NCBI GenBank assembly: GCA_029570205.1
Contig: JAKQSI010000058.1
Span: 1-64,000, forward strand
Direction of reading: 5' to 3'
Source: Candidatus Omnitrophota bacterium
GTDB lineage: Bacteria; Hinthialibacterota; Hinthialibacteria; Hinthialibacterales; JAKPRU01
Length of the DNA stretch: 64,000 nucleotides
Under the pieces are notes generated by a model, which saw nothing but the letters and a program-made list of their open reading frames with translations, did not search any database and was not told the origin of the DNA. The position numbers were made by a program, and so were the translations under genes. Below, piece after piece: positions 51,790 to 61,110 of this stretch; the first letter of the stretch is position 1; each line of letters begins with the position of its first letter.

Positions 51790-54006
51790 ATGGTTATGGG
51801 AAGATTCCTGGAACGAATCGACAAGAATCTACGACGAATCGGTGATCTGCTGATCGCCTCGCTTCTGATTACTGTTCCCCTTCTTGTGGACCTGGATACG
51901 GTCTATCCCACCGGCCCGGCCAGCAAGAACTTTCTGCTGGTGTACGGAGTATTTTCCGCCCTTCTGTTTCTGGGCATTCGCATGATTTTCTTTGCGCGTC
52001 GAATTGAGATGACTCTCGCGCAGGGGGCGCTGATTGTTTTCGCTTTGTATTTGATTGCCCGGGCGGTCTGGGACAGTCAGCGTGACTATGCACTGGGATT
52101 TGCTGCGCCGCACATTGCCTCGGTTACGCTGGCTTTGATGATTTCCTATCTGTACTGCGCTCGGACCCAGCTTGCGCCGCATTTTATTGCGCTCACTCTG
52201 GCGACCGCGCTCGCGGTGCTGTACGCCGTCTCGCAGATTTTCGAGTATGACCTGCTGTTCCGACTGGTTTTTGGAAGAGAGGGCACATGGTCCAATCCGC
52301 TGTTCGAGGAGGAACGGGCCGTTGTATTCTCGACCTTCGGCAACCCGAACTATTTTGCGCATTTTCTGGGACCGGCCATCCTTCTGGGAGTGGCCGGGGC
52401 GTTCGCAGCACGAAGAAAAACCGTGCGGATTGTATGGTGGATGTCGCTGGCGATCAGCTTGATTGTGCTGTTTCGGACCTACAATCGCGGGATTGTGTTG
52501 GGGGTATTCACCGGCGCATGTGTCTGGGGGGGCGCACTGCTCGGTCGCCGGTTTTTTTGGAAGAAAGAAGAATGTTCCTGGCGGAGTTTCGTTAAGGCCC
52601 GATGGATTTTTGCCGGTGTTGCCACCCTGGTGGTCCTTTTTGCGGCGATTGCCTGGCTGCCTGTATTCGAGCCGATGGTCCGGCGGTTCCGTACCGGGAT
52701 TCTTCTGCGCGACACCAGTGTGCGGTCGCGGCTGCTGTTCTGGTTTGTGGCGCTGCTAATGTGGAAATCCAATCCATGGATTGGTATCGGGATGGGGCGA
52801 TACGATCCGCGTTTTTTCGACTACCTGCTGGACCTGGCGAGAGGACCCTATGGGGAGACGCTTCGGAATCTCACGCAGAAAATGGTTTCTTTGCGGGCAG
52901 TGTATGCGCATTGCGACTATATGCAATTCCTTGCGGAATGGGGAGGCGTGGGGTTAGGGCTGTTTTTGCTGGTTGCGGTTCTTGTGCTGGTGACCGCTAT
53001 CCGGGTGGTGCGGCGGGATGGGGGGGACAATTCGTGCAGCGCCTTTACGGGCATCGGATTACTGGCCGCCTACAGCTCGTTCCTGGTTCAATTGCTCTAT
53101 GATTTTCCGTTGTTCCTTCCGTCCTCGGAGATGCTGTTCTTTTTTGTGATCGGTTGTATTCTCGTGCTCGAGAAGGAATCGGGAGAGGAGATCGGGCGGC
53201 GGCAACGGCCGCACCGCTGGCTGTGTGTACCGATCGGGCTTTTGCTTCTTGCGCCGTTTGCCTGGTCGCTGGACCGGATCACGGCGAAGTTTTCGGCTTC
53301 TCATCACTTATATCACGGCATGAATAATATGCGAGTCGGGAAATACCTGATCGGCGACCGGGAATTTGAAATGGCCGCGCGGCTCGATCCGCAGAATGGA
53401 GAGATCATTTTCTACCGTGCCCTCAATTATGCCGCACCCGGGCGTGAGGATAAGTTCGTACTCCAGGCGATAGAGCAGTTCCCGCGATCATTGGAGACAT
53501 ATCAGAGCTCCTATTATTACTTCCATGTGGGAATGGCTCACCTGGCTGCAAAAAGCTATGGCCGGGCGCGGGAAGCGCTGGAGAAATTGATAGTCATTCA
53601 TCCGACATTGAAGGGGGCAAATTATGCGTTGGGGCTTTGCTATTTCCAGAATCCTTACGGTACCGACTATCGCAAAGCGGCGGAGTATTTCCAGCGGGAG
53701 GTTCAGAAATACCCGGATGATATTCAAAGCTGGCTGTACCTGGGAGACTGTAAAATGCGTTTGAAAGACCTTTACGGTGCGCGAGATGCATTCCATAAGG
53801 TGATCCAACTGCATGACCGCAATATCACGGCCAATGAGAGCCTGGGAAACATTTACAGCACACCGGGAGAGTTATTCCATCTTGAATTGGCTTTGGAGTA
53901 CTACCAGAGAGCGTTTATCATCGCCGGCGAACTGGGCGATGCACGTAAGGTAGCGGAATTGCGGAATCGGATTGAGGAAATCCGTCCGGCAGTTTCGGGG
54001 CGTTAG
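51790..54006 (+). CDS. O-antigen ligase/polymerase-like membrane protein fused to TPR domain
   Basis: A 738-residue protein. About 12 membrane helices (about 18-470) include the Wzy_C core with FRTYNRGIVLGVFTGAC and the periplasmic loop of DTSVRSRLLFWFVALLM then WIGIGMGRYDPRF, as in O-antigen ligases (WaaL) and polymerases. From about residue 500 to the end are tetratricopeptide-type helices: FEMAARLDPQNGEII, AREALEKLIVIHPTLKGANY and VQKYPDDIQSWLYLGDC. The TPR part likely recruits partners in the periplasm. ATG overlaps the previous stop (TGATG). An upstream in-frame start within the previous gene is rejected. Confidence 0.85.
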   Translation: MVMGRFLERIDKNLRRIGDLLIASLLITVPLLVDLDTVYPTGPASKNFLLVYGVFSALLFLGIRMIFFARRIEMTLAQGALIVFALYLIARAVWDSQRDYALGFAAPHIASVTLALMISYLYCARTQLAPHFIALTLATALAVLYAVSQIFEYDLLFRLVFGREGTWSNPLFEEERAVVFSTFGNPNYFAHFLGPAILLGVAGAFAARRKTVRIVWWMSLAISLIVLFRTYNRGIVLGVFTGACVWGGALLGRRFFWKKEECSWRSFVKARWIFAGVATLVVLFAAIAWLPVFEPMVRRFRTGILLRDTSVRSRLLFWFVALLMWKSNPWIGIGMGRYDPRFFDYLLDLARGPYGETLRNLTQKMVSLRAVYAHCDYMQFLAEWGGVGLGLFLLVAVLVLVTAIRVVRRDGGDNSCSAFTGIGLLAAYSSFLVQLLYDFPLFLPSSEMLFFFVIGCILVLEKESGEEIGRRQRPHRWLCVPIGLLLLAPFAWSLDRITAKFSASHHLYHGMNNMRVGKYLIGDREFEMAARLDPQNGEIIFYRALNYAAPGREDKFVLQAIEQFPRSLETYQSSYYYFHVGMAHLAAKSYGRAREALEKLIVIHPTLKGANYALGLCYFQNPYGTDYRKAAEYFQREVQKYPDDIQSWLYLGDCKMRLKDLYGARDAFHKVIQLHDRNITANESLGNIYSTPGELFHLELALEYYQRAFIIAGELGDARKVAELRNRIEEIRPAVSGR

Positions 54007-54377
54007 AAGGGCTTCTTGTGGACGGGGTAGAAATCCCCCCACCCCCCGAGGATTTGCCGGAGTGAGAGGGACTTGTGGCACAGGCGTCCCTGTCTGTGGC
54101 ACAGAAGGACTGTGGATCACTGTGAAGACATCTCCATTGGGATCTTCAGACCCGGGGCTGATTTGTAAATGAAAACGTGGCGTCTCGCGCGACAGACAAA
54201 AGAAGGTAAGATACGTACAACCTCCTCTGTGCCTCTCCGAAACCCTGGGGGAGAGGTTCCTCCCCCGAAGGTCGGGGGAGGATCAGGTGGGGGTTGACCG
54301 GATCTCGCAAGACTTGTCGGCAATGGTTGAGTGTTGCCTTTCAAAGACCACTTTCTACGGAGACGGGGTAAAAGCCG
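54007..54377. other. 371-base gap with C-run/G-run hairpin and degraded repeats
   Basis: A perfect hairpin CCTCCCCCG-AAGGT-CGGGGGAGG lies at 54259-54281. TGTGGCACAG occurs twice (near 54075 and 54095) around a degraded ACAGGC hairpin. No protein-coding candidate is convincing. The space separates the polysaccharide polymerase-like gene from the TPR/transglutaminase gene. Confidence 0.5.
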
Positions 54378-57300
54378 ATGAAAACATCGCTCTGCCGAAT
54401 CATTTCTGGTGTTGTCATTCTGCTCGGTTTGCTGACCGGCTCGGTTGCCGCGCAGAATCCGAATGGAATGGAAACCTGGCATTCCTGCCTGGCGGGCAAG
54501 GACCCCGATGAGGTTTACAACCAATTTCTCGATGTTTTAAGGAGCAATCCCAATGATGCCTACGCTCTGGCGGGGGCGGGATTTTATGAATACTCGCGGT
54601 ATCGTCTCAAAGAGGCATCCGATCACTGGATCAAAGCCGCCGAGGCGTTTGGGGATGATCCGGTTGCGGAACTTTTTTTATACCTGTGTTTCAATGTGGC
54701 CAACGAGAGGACGGAGTGGATGGATTTCAGCGGACTCTGCGAGCGGCTGGAATCCGGCGGAAACCATCTTCCGTCGTTGCTTGCCAGGGCACGGTTTCTT
54801 CATTCGGCTGTTCTGAGACGTCGGGGAGAGGTGGAGCAGGCAAAGGAACTGGTGAAGACATTCGATTTCATCCAGGACTTCCTGGTGTGCGGCCCGTTCG
54901 ACAATGCGGAGAAGCGTGGACACACCCGGGTCTATGGCCCGGAAGAGATGTTCGATCCGAAAGGGGAGTACAGCGGGCGAAATCGTCCGGTGCGTTGGGA
55001 ACCGATTCCGGTGCGTTCCCCGTGGGGATATGTGGATTTGAAGGCGTATGCCAGACCCGCCCCGGAGAGCACGGTTTACCTGGCAGCGGTGATCGAAGCG
55101 GACGGGCAGACTCGTGCGCGTCTGAGCGCCGGGCACGCGGGTGCGCTGAAAGTCTGGGTGAATGGGACGCCGGCGATTGATGCCAACCGATACCACGGCC
55201 CGACTCCCGACCAGGTCGGCAATCAAATCGAACTGCAACAGGGGAAGAATCTTTTGCTGGTAAAATCCAGTTCCGGCAAGCAGGGAGAGTATGGCCTGTG
55301 GATTCGTCTTTCGCCGTTAGAGAAAGCGAAATCGAATTGGCGAATCCTGCCGGTGGGGGAAGGGTGGAACGATCTGCCGCCGTCATCCCGAAAAACGCTG
55401 GGATCGGAAGTCCCCGCGTTCGATGAAGAACCGCCTGCGATCACCGCCATGCGGAATGTGGGACCGCAGGAACCTGCCGATTCCCCGCGACATTTCTTCT
55501 ATGCGTTGCTGTTGGACAAACTGGATGTTGTGGATGAGGCGGACCAGAGCAAGTTGTTGACACTCACGCGTTGCATGGAAACGTACCCGGAGAGCGCACT
55601 GCTTCGGTTTTATGCAGGCCAGGCGGACCGTGAACCGAATCGTCGCCGCAATGCGTTTCAAGGATGTGTGGACCGCGATCCGGGATTTTTGCGGGCACGA
55701 GCGGCGGTGATCGATAGCTATTATGGGACTCCGTATTTCGACCGCCGACGGCTACTGATTGATGATGCGCTGCATGTGGCGCGTGACGAGGCGCGATTTG
55801 TGGTTCGCATGGCTGAATTGATGACGGATCTGGGGCTTCCGGATGTGGCGCTTGGCCGGGCACGCCAGGCCGTGGCGCTCAATCCCGATATTCAGGATAC
55901 CCAATGGTGCCTGGCGGAAACGGGTATTCATCTGCTCCCGCGTGAGGAACGACGGACAATTTACGAGCGTCTGGCTCAGCGGAATGCTTACAATCTCCAG
56001 GCCATGCAGCGCCTGGTAGAACTGGCTCTTCGAGATGACGATCTTACCGCTGCACAAGCCTGGACAGAGAAGATCCGCACCATGAACCCGTATGACACGG
56101 ATGCCCTGAGGCAAACGGCGGAGTATTACATGGCCGACGGGACATTTGAGAAGGCGATTGTGACGGCGAAAGAAGGGCTGAACGTCTCGCCCCACGACCC
56201 CGGAATGCACAAAATCCTGGCAATGGCCTATCACCGGGCAGGAGAAGAGGAGAAAGCCTCAGAGCATCTCGGCAGGGTCCTCGCGGCGGCCCCCTCCGAC
56301 CCGTGGGCGCTCGACTACAAGAAGCATCTCTCGCCGACAACCGGCGACTATTACATGCCGTTCCGGCGCGATATGAAAGATTTACCTGCGCCCGACCCGT
56401 CGCTGACCGAACGCGCCAATTACATTTCCCTGTTGCACCAGGAAGTTAAGCGGGTCCATCCGAACGGAAACTCCAGCGAAACCGTGCATGATGTTGTTAA
56501 GGTATTGACGGACTCGGGCTTGAATGCCCTGCGTTCGCGAGGCATTTATTATGAACCGGCTACCGAGGAGGTTCGCATTCTCCGCGCCCGGGTCTGGAAA
56601 AAAGACGGAACCTTTGTGGATTCTCCCGCGCCTCAGTATCGAAGCGCCGCCAATGTCGGGGATGCAGCGGCACGGCTGTATGGCGACTATAATGTAGCTA
56701 TTCTCTCTTTCCCCGGACTGGAGAAAGAAGCCACCGTGGAACTCGAATACCAAATGGAAAAGAAAGGTGAGAATATCTATGCCGACTATTTCGGTGATAT
56801 TTTTATTGTGGGAGAATATGAACCGACAATTCTGACGGAATATGTGCTGATCTCTCCTTTAGCGCGTGACTTTTACTATTCTTATATTCCGCCCAAATAT
56901 CCGCCGTCCGTCCCCATGGAGAAAGCGGTTCTCGCCGAGAAACCGGATGAGCAGGTGGAAGGGCCTGACCGCATTCAACGATGGGTGTTCCAAAATCTTC
57001 CGCTGATCCCGCGTGAACCGCTGATGCCCTCCTATACGGAGATTCTTCCGTATCTGAAGATATCCACGTTCCGGGAGTGGAAAGAAATGACTGCCTGGTG
57101 GTGGAACCTCAGTAAGGATCAATTGATCCCCGGACCGACGGTCAAACAGAAGGTACAGGAGATTGTCGATCGATATCGGAAAGACAAGAGGTTGGGGCCG
57201 GACGATCCGATCGGCCATTTTGAAAAAGTCCGAATCGTGAACCATTATGTGAACACCGATGTGCGCTACCTGGGACTGGAGTTCGGCCTCCACGGCTACA

Positions 57301-58280
57301 AACCGCATCGGGTAGACGAAATCTGTCATGCGCAGTACGGCGACTGCAAGGACAAAGCCGCTCTCGCGGTTGCCATGTTGCAGGAGCTGGGAGTGGAAGC
57401 CTATCCGGTAATTCTGCGCACAACAGACCGGGGGGAAATCGACTACGAGTTGCCGTCTCTCAGCCTGTTTAACCATGCCATTTTCTATGTACCGAATGCG
57501 GACGGGCAGGAACGATGGATCGACGGCACGGCGCAGTTTTTCGATGCCACCGAATTGCCGCCCAGCGATGAGGGATCGAACAGCCTGATTGTGAAACCGG
57601 GCGGGGAATCGTTTTTCAAGCGGATCCCTACCAGCCCCGCCTCGGCGAACGGGACCCGATATACCACGCGTATTACTCTTGCCGCCGACGGCCACGCTGT
57701 CGGGGAACGCTATGCCGAATACAGCGGTCTGTATAATCCCATTGTTCGGAGCAATTATGAGAATCGAGCAAAAGCCAGGGATACGGTCGAGGATCAGCTG
57801 GTCGCTCAGTATCCCGGCGGGAAATGTTTAACGGTGGAGTTATCGAACCTGGAAGACTATTCCGATGCGGAGACGCTGAAATACTCGTTCGACATTCCCA
57901 ATTTCGGAACCCCTCAGGGAAATCAGCTGAGCATCCCCACCGTGTTTTTCCCACAGGATCTCTCCCGCAAGTATGCCGGTCTGTCCAAACGCGAGTACGA
58001 CTTGGTATTGCCGTACCGCTGGTCGCGAGAGTTGACACTGATTGTGACGATTCCGGATGGGTGGAAAGTAACGGAACTGCCCGATCCGGTGACAGAGGAG
58101 ACTCCGTTCGGCAAGTTCCACTGGTCCGCCACCGTGTCCGGGAATGAACTGCGCATCGAGGCCGGAACCGAATTGGCCTCTCTTCGGGTCAAGCCGGAGG
58201 AATACCAGGCGTTCCGATCATTCTGCCAGCTGATCGACAACTACGAGTCGCGTCGGATTCTGCTTCAACCGGGGGGATAG
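54378..58280 (+). CDS. Giant periplasmic TPR - DUF3857 - transglutaminase-like protein
   Basis: A 1300-residue protein with a signal peptide (residues 1-25). TPR-like helices occur around residues 35-115 and 375-660. A beta insertion at about 170-310 resembles a galactose-binding domain (LRRRGEVEQAK, then FLVCGPFDN). DUF3857 covers about 690-880. A transglutaminase-like Cys protease fold follows, with Cys990 (YGDCKDKAAL), His1033 (FNHAIFY) and Asp1049 (WIDGTA), a complete triad. A beta tail ends the protein. Such proteins occur near polysaccharide genes in PVC/Bacteroidetes-like genomes; crosslinking, protease or scaffold roles are all possible. The start has ACGGGGTAAAAG before it. Confidence 0.85.
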   Translation: MKTSLCRIISGVVILLGLLTGSVAAQNPNGMETWHSCLAGKDPDEVYNQFLDVLRSNPNDAYALAGAGFYEYSRYRLKEASDHWIKAAEAFGDDPVAELFLYLCFNVANERTEWMDFSGLCERLESGGNHLPSLLARARFLHSAVLRRRGEVEQAKELVKTFDFIQDFLVCGPFDNAEKRGHTRVYGPEEMFDPKGEYSGRNRPVRWEPIPVRSPWGYVDLKAYARPAPESTVYLAAVIEADGQTRARLSAGHAGALKVWVNGTPAIDANRYHGPTPDQVGNQIELQQGKNLLLVKSSSGKQGEYGLWIRLSPLEKAKSNWRILPVGEGWNDLPPSSRKTLGSEVPAFDEEPPAITAMRNVGPQEPADSPRHFFYALLLDKLDVVDEADQSKLLTLTRCMETYPESALLRFYAGQADREPNRRRNAFQGCVDRDPGFLRARAAVIDSYYGTPYFDRRRLLIDDALHVARDEARFVVRMAELMTDLGLPDVALGRARQAVALNPDIQDTQWCLAETGIHLLPREERRTIYERLAQRNAYNLQAMQRLVELALRDDDLTAAQAWTEKIRTMNPYDTDALRQTAEYYMADGTFEKAIVTAKEGLNVSPHDPGMHKILAMAYHRAGEEEKASEHLGRVLAAAPSDPWALDYKKHLSPTTGDYYMPFRRDMKDLPAPDPSLTERANYISLLHQEVKRVHPNGNSSETVHDVVKVLTDSGLNALRSRGIYYEPATEEVRILRARVWKKDGTFVDSPAPQYRSAANVGDAAARLYGDYNVAILSFPGLEKEATVELEYQMEKKGENIYADYFGDIFIVGEYEPTILTEYVLISPLARDFYYSYIPPKYPPSVPMEKAVLAEKPDEQVEGPDRIQRWVFQNLPLIPREPLMPSYTEILPYLKISTFREWKEMTAWWWNLSKDQLIPGPTVKQKVQEIVDRYRKDKRLGPDDPIGHFEKVRIVNHYVNTDVRYLGLEFGLHGYKPHRVDEICHAQYGDCKDKAALAVAMLQELGVEAYPVILRTTDRGEIDYELPSLSLFNHAIFYVPNADGQERWIDGTAQFFDATELPPSDEGSNSLIVKPGGESFFKRIPTSPASANGTRYTTRITLAADGHAVGERYAEYSGLYNPIVRSNYENRAKARDTVEDQLVAQYPGGKCLTVELSNLEDYSDAETLKYSFDIPNFGTPQGNQLSIPTVFFPQDLSRKYAGLSKREYDLVLPYRWSRELTLIVTIPDGWKVTELPDPVTEETPFGKFHWSATVSGNELRIEAGTELASLRVKPEEYQAFRSFCQLIDNYESRRILLQPGG

Positions 58281-58296
58281 GACTTTCAGTGAACGT

Positions 58297-58596
58297 CTAC
58301 TTGCGGGCTTCCATGTAGGTGCGGAGAACGGCATTGATGAGTGTTTGGTAAGGCTTTTGTTGTGTCTTGAACCACTCCACAATGTCCTTGTCCAGCCGAA
58401 TCGACACGGGTACTTTCTTTTGCGGCCAAACAATTTGCGCTTTCTTGTACCAATCGTCGTTCAACAGTGGGGCAGCGTCCGGGTCTGATCGGATCGCCTC
58501 TTCGATCTCCCGGTCGGTTTGTTTTGAAACGCGCTGCCAGTCGGTCTTTCCGGTTTTGGATTCACCTGAAGATCTCGTGATATTTTTGCCGCTCAT
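58297..58596 (-). CDS. brnA: BrnA-type antitoxin (ribbon-helix-helix)
   Basis: A 99-residue antitoxin. The C-terminal third is the RHH DNA-binding/dimerisation module (KVPVSIRLDKDIVEWFKTQ, then YQTLINAVLRTYM). The N-terminus is charged and probably wraps the toxin. Its start overlaps the toxin stop by 35 bases, and the toxin-first order is the known brnTA arrangement. It should repress the promoter upstream of the toxin. GAAAGG precedes the ATG. Confidence 0.9.
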   Translation of the reverse strand: MSGKNITRSSGESKTGKTDWQRVSKQTDREIEEAIRSDPDAAPLLNDDWYKKAQIVWPQKKVPVSIRLDKDIVEWFKTQQKPYQTLINAVLRTYMEARK

Positions 58597-58834
58597 ATCG
58601 GGTTGCCTTTCGAGCCGAAATGATCCTGATTCGGCCTTTTCTCAACGTGTATACAACAACAATCTCCACAGAATCGATCAATCCCAATGCAATGAATCGC
58701 GGTTCACCGTAGTCGACACGGTCATCCATGTATTCGACCGTCGGCCCATTAAAAACTCGAATGGCGTCGGCAAAGTCAATTCCATGCTTAGCCAGATTCG
58801 ATCTGTTCTTTTGGTCGTCCCATTCACAGTCCAT
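58562..58834 (-). CDS. brnT: BrnT-type ribonuclease toxin
   Basis: A 90-residue toxin starting MDCEWDDQKNRSNLAKHGIDF, the family N-terminus. The RelE-like fold has RFIALGLIDSVEIVVVYT and the conserved basic end RIISARKATRYERQKYHE with the Arg residues needed for mRNA cleavage. A longer in-frame reading from a GTG 28 codons upstream crosses the operator region and is rejected. It is paired with brnA and divergent from the gamma-carbonic anhydrase gene. Confidence 0.92.
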   Translation of the reverse strand: MDCEWDDQKNRSNLAKHGIDFADAIRVFNGPTVEYMDDRVDYGEPRFIALGLIDSVEIVVVYTLRKGRIRIISARKATRYERQKYHEIFR

Positions 58835-58841
58835 TATGGAA

Positions 58842-58862
58842 GTATATACTATTTGTATATAC
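58842..58862 (-). promoter_or_regulatory. brnTA promoter/operator
   Basis: Two perfect 8-base palindromes GTATATAC are separated by five bases just upstream of brnT (positions could shift by one). On the minus strand TTGCGT, a 16-base gap and TATACT form a promoter whose -10 lies in one palindrome. The tandem palindromes are a natural site for cooperative binding by the ribbon-helix-helix antitoxin, so conditional autorepression is inferred. Confidence 0.55.
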
Positions 58863-58953
58863 ACGCAATCCTTCTTGACAGAATGACAGTGATAGGAGAA
58901 TTCCGTGTTACACTCCACTCAACTCGCATTTTCAACCTCAGGACTAACAAGCC

Positions 58954-59463
58954 ATGATCTTTCCGTTTAATGAGAAGACTCCGCTGATGGCGGGAGGGGT
59001 GTTTACGGCCCCGGATGCCGCGGTGATCGGCGATGTGCAAATCGGCGAAGAGAGCAGCATCTGGTTCGGGACAGTGCTGCGTGCGGATATCAACCTAATC
59101 CGGGTCGGCAAACAGACCAATATCCAGGACCGTGCCGTGTTGCACGTGGACCATGATGCGCCCTGTATCATCGGAAATCTCGTATCCATCGGTCACGGAG
59201 CAATTGTTCACGGCGCGGAGATCGGCGATGAATGCCTGATCGGTATGGGGGCGGTGGTTCTTTCGCATTGCCGGGTCGGACCGGGGAGCGTGATCGGCGC
59301 GGCGGCGGTTGTTCGGGAAGGAACGGAAATCCCGCCCCGATCCCTGGTGGTCGGGGTTCCGGGAAGAATTGTGCGCACACTGGAGCCGGAGGAAAACCCC
59401 GGACGACGAATTGCGGAGTCGTACAGGGAATTGGCGGCAAGATATCTTGCTGGGGCATTATAG
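58954..59463 (+). CDS. Gamma-class carbonic anhydrase family protein
   Basis: A 169-residue left-handed beta-helix protein of the YrdA/PaaY/CaiE type. Hexapeptide repeats include VIGDVQIGEESSIWFGTVL, and the zinc ligands fall in LHVDHDAPC, SIGHGAIVHG and LIGMGAVVL with the usual three His positions (DHD, GHG and VHG). Carbonic anhydrase activity is plausible but not certain, since many relatives are inactive or act on other substrates. It ends 120 bases before threonine synthase on the same strand. Confidence 0.9.
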   Translation: MIFPFNEKTPLMAGGVFTAPDAAVIGDVQIGEESSIWFGTVLRADINLIRVGKQTNIQDRAVLHVDHDAPCIIGNLVSIGHGAIVHGAEIGDECLIGMGAVVLSHCRVGPGSVIGAAAVVREGTEIPPRSLVVGVPGRIVRTLEPEENPGRRIAESYRELAARYLAGAL

Positions 59464-59583
59464 GATGCGTTTTCCGAGATGCGGGATTGGAGCATGGAGT
59501 TTTGGAATGCCCCTGACCCACTTCTCTTTCCGGTCGCTCTATGGCAACCTTTTGCATACCCCGGTGATCCAGGAGATCGAAGA

Positions 59584-60918
59584 ATGACCGAATACCGAGC
59601 CTGGTTTGAGTGCATTTCCGGCTGTGGTGTGACCTATCCGCTTGATCGAATCGTGTACCGTTGCGAGACGTGCGGCGGCCTGCTTGAGGTAAACCATGAC
59701 CTGGAGGCGCTCAAAAAGCGCTCATCGGCCGCCTGGATTCGCATGTTTGAGGAACGTCAGTTCAGCACCCGTTACCCGTACGGAAGCGGTGTCTGGAGCA
59801 AGAAAGAGATCGTGAATCCTCTCGTTGCGGATGAGAACGTGGTTTCCATGTTCGAGGGGAACACGAACCTGTTCTGGGCAGAGCGGTTCGGGAAAGAGAT
59901 CGGCGTTCCGAATCTCTGGATCAAGCAGTGCGGGAACAGCCACACGGGATCGTTCAAGGATTTGGGAATGACTGTGCTGGTGTCCCAGGTGAAACAGATG
60001 ATTGCGGACGGGCAGCCGATTCGGGCAGTGGCGTGTGCCTCCACCGGCGACACTTCGGCGGCCCTGGCGGCCTACTGCGCTGCCGCCGGGATACCCGCGA
60101 TTGTGTTCCTGCCGAAAGACAAGGTTTCTCATGCGCAATTGATTCAACCTATTGCCAACGGAGCGATGACGCTTGCTCTGGAGACAGACTTTGACGGGTG
60201 CATGAAAATTGTGCAGGAGGTTACAAAGCGGAAAGATATCTACCTGGCCAATTCCATGAACTCGCTTCGAATCGAGGGGCAGAAAACAATCAGTTTCGAG
60301 ATTGTCCAGCAAGATGACTGGCAGGTTCCAGACTGGGTGATTATTCCGGGCGGGAACCTGGGGAATGTCAGCGCCCTGGGACGTGGATTCGAGAACATGC
60401 GCGACCTGGGCCTGATCTCGAAAATGCCTCGGATTGTTTGCGCCCAATCGGCGCGCGCCAATCCGCTGTATGAGAGTTACCTGAAAGGATTCCAGGAGTT
60501 TAAGCCGATGACCGCCGGGCCGACCGTGGCGAGCGCGATACGAATCGGGAATCCGGTCAGTGTTAACAAAGCGATCCGCATTCTGAAAGCGTTCAACGGG
60601 ATTGTGGAGCAGGCCACCGAGGATGAACTCTCTAATGCCGCTGCCCAAGCGGACCGTTGCGGCCTGTTTAACTGCCCGCATACCGGCGTGGCACTGTCGG
60701 CGCTTCTCAAGCTGGTCGAGCGCGGCACGATCGGCAAAGAGGATCATGTTGTAGTAATATCCACCGCGAATGGCTTAAAATTCCCCGAATTTAAAATCAA
60801 GTATCACGAATCCAAACTGGAAGATGTCACCCCGCGTTTCGCCAATCTTCCGATTCCGCTGGAACCGAATCTGGATAAGGTGCTTAAAACTCTGGATGAG
60901 CGGCTGGGAAAGAACTGA
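59584..60918 (+). CDS. thrC: Threonine synthase
   Basis: A 444-residue PLP enzyme converting O-phosphohomoserine to threonine. The N-terminus has a zinc-ribbon-like Cys arrangement (CISGCG, then CETCGG). The PLP lysine lies in [11 protein letters not shown], with [14 protein letters not shown] as substrate loop and [13 protein letters not shown] as phosphate-binding glycines. It is of the short bacterial ThrC type. The start with CCAGGAG upstream was chosen over a reading 35 codons longer. It is followed after 21 bases by a small Cys/Trp-rich gene that may share its transcript. Confidence 0.95.
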   Translation: MTEYRAWFECISGCGVTYPLDRIVYRCETCGGLLEVNHDLEALKKRSSAAWIRMFEERQFSTRYPYGSGVWSKKEIVNPLVADENVVSMFEGNTNLFWAERFGKEIGVPNLWIKQCGNSHTGSFKDLGMTVLVSQVKQMIADGQPIRAVACASTGDTSAALAAYCAAAGIPAIVFLPKDKVSHAQLIQPIANGAMTLALETDFDGCMKIVQEVTKRKDIYLANSMNSLRIEGQKTISFEIVQQDDWQVPDWVIIPGGNLGNVSALGRGFENMRDLGLISKMPRIVCAQSARANPLYESYLKGFQEFKPMTAGPTVASAIRIGNPVSVNKAIRILKAFNGIVEQATEDELSNAAAQADRCGLFNCPHTGVALSALLKLVERGTIGKEDHVVVISTANGLKFPEFKIKYHESKLEDVTPRFANLPIPLEPNLDKVLKTLDERLGKN

Positions 60919-60939
60919 TTCGCATCGTGAGGGCTTCGA

Positions 60940-61110
60940 ATGAAAGCGCCGTGTGAGATATGCCCGATCAGGCATGCGGCCGAGCGGCACCCCGATACCT
61001 GGTGGGCCAGGCTGTGGCGCTGGCATACCGGCTGGTGTCCGGGCTGGAAGAAATACCAGAGAGACCTTGCGGCGCGATCTCGGCAGGAAAATGGGTCGGG
61101 GGAGGCCTGA
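60940..61110 (+). CDS. Small Cys/Trp-rich protein (56 residues)
   Basis: ATG at 60940, with GTGAGGG nearby upstream, opens a 56-codon frame beginning MKAPCEICPIRHAAERHPDT. The centre is Trp-rich (WWARLWRWHTGWCPGWKKYQ) with a third Cys, and the tail is polar. The CxxC plus Trp/His content suggests a small metal- or heme-binding or structural protein, and similar short proteins occur in anaerobic genomes to my recollection. The TGA stop abuts the first base of the IS1380 mini-element, so the element may have trimmed or replaced the gene's end. Function unknown. Confidence 0.6.
   Translation: MKAPCEICPIRHAAERHPDTWWARLWRWHTGWCPGWKKYQRDLAARSRQENGSGEA

Noticed and set aside
58870-58953. TTGACA at 58875-58880 as a promoter for the gamma-carbonic anhydrase gene
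   Set aside because: No acceptable -10 lies at 16-18 bases; the 17-base position reads GAATTC. Left unannotated.
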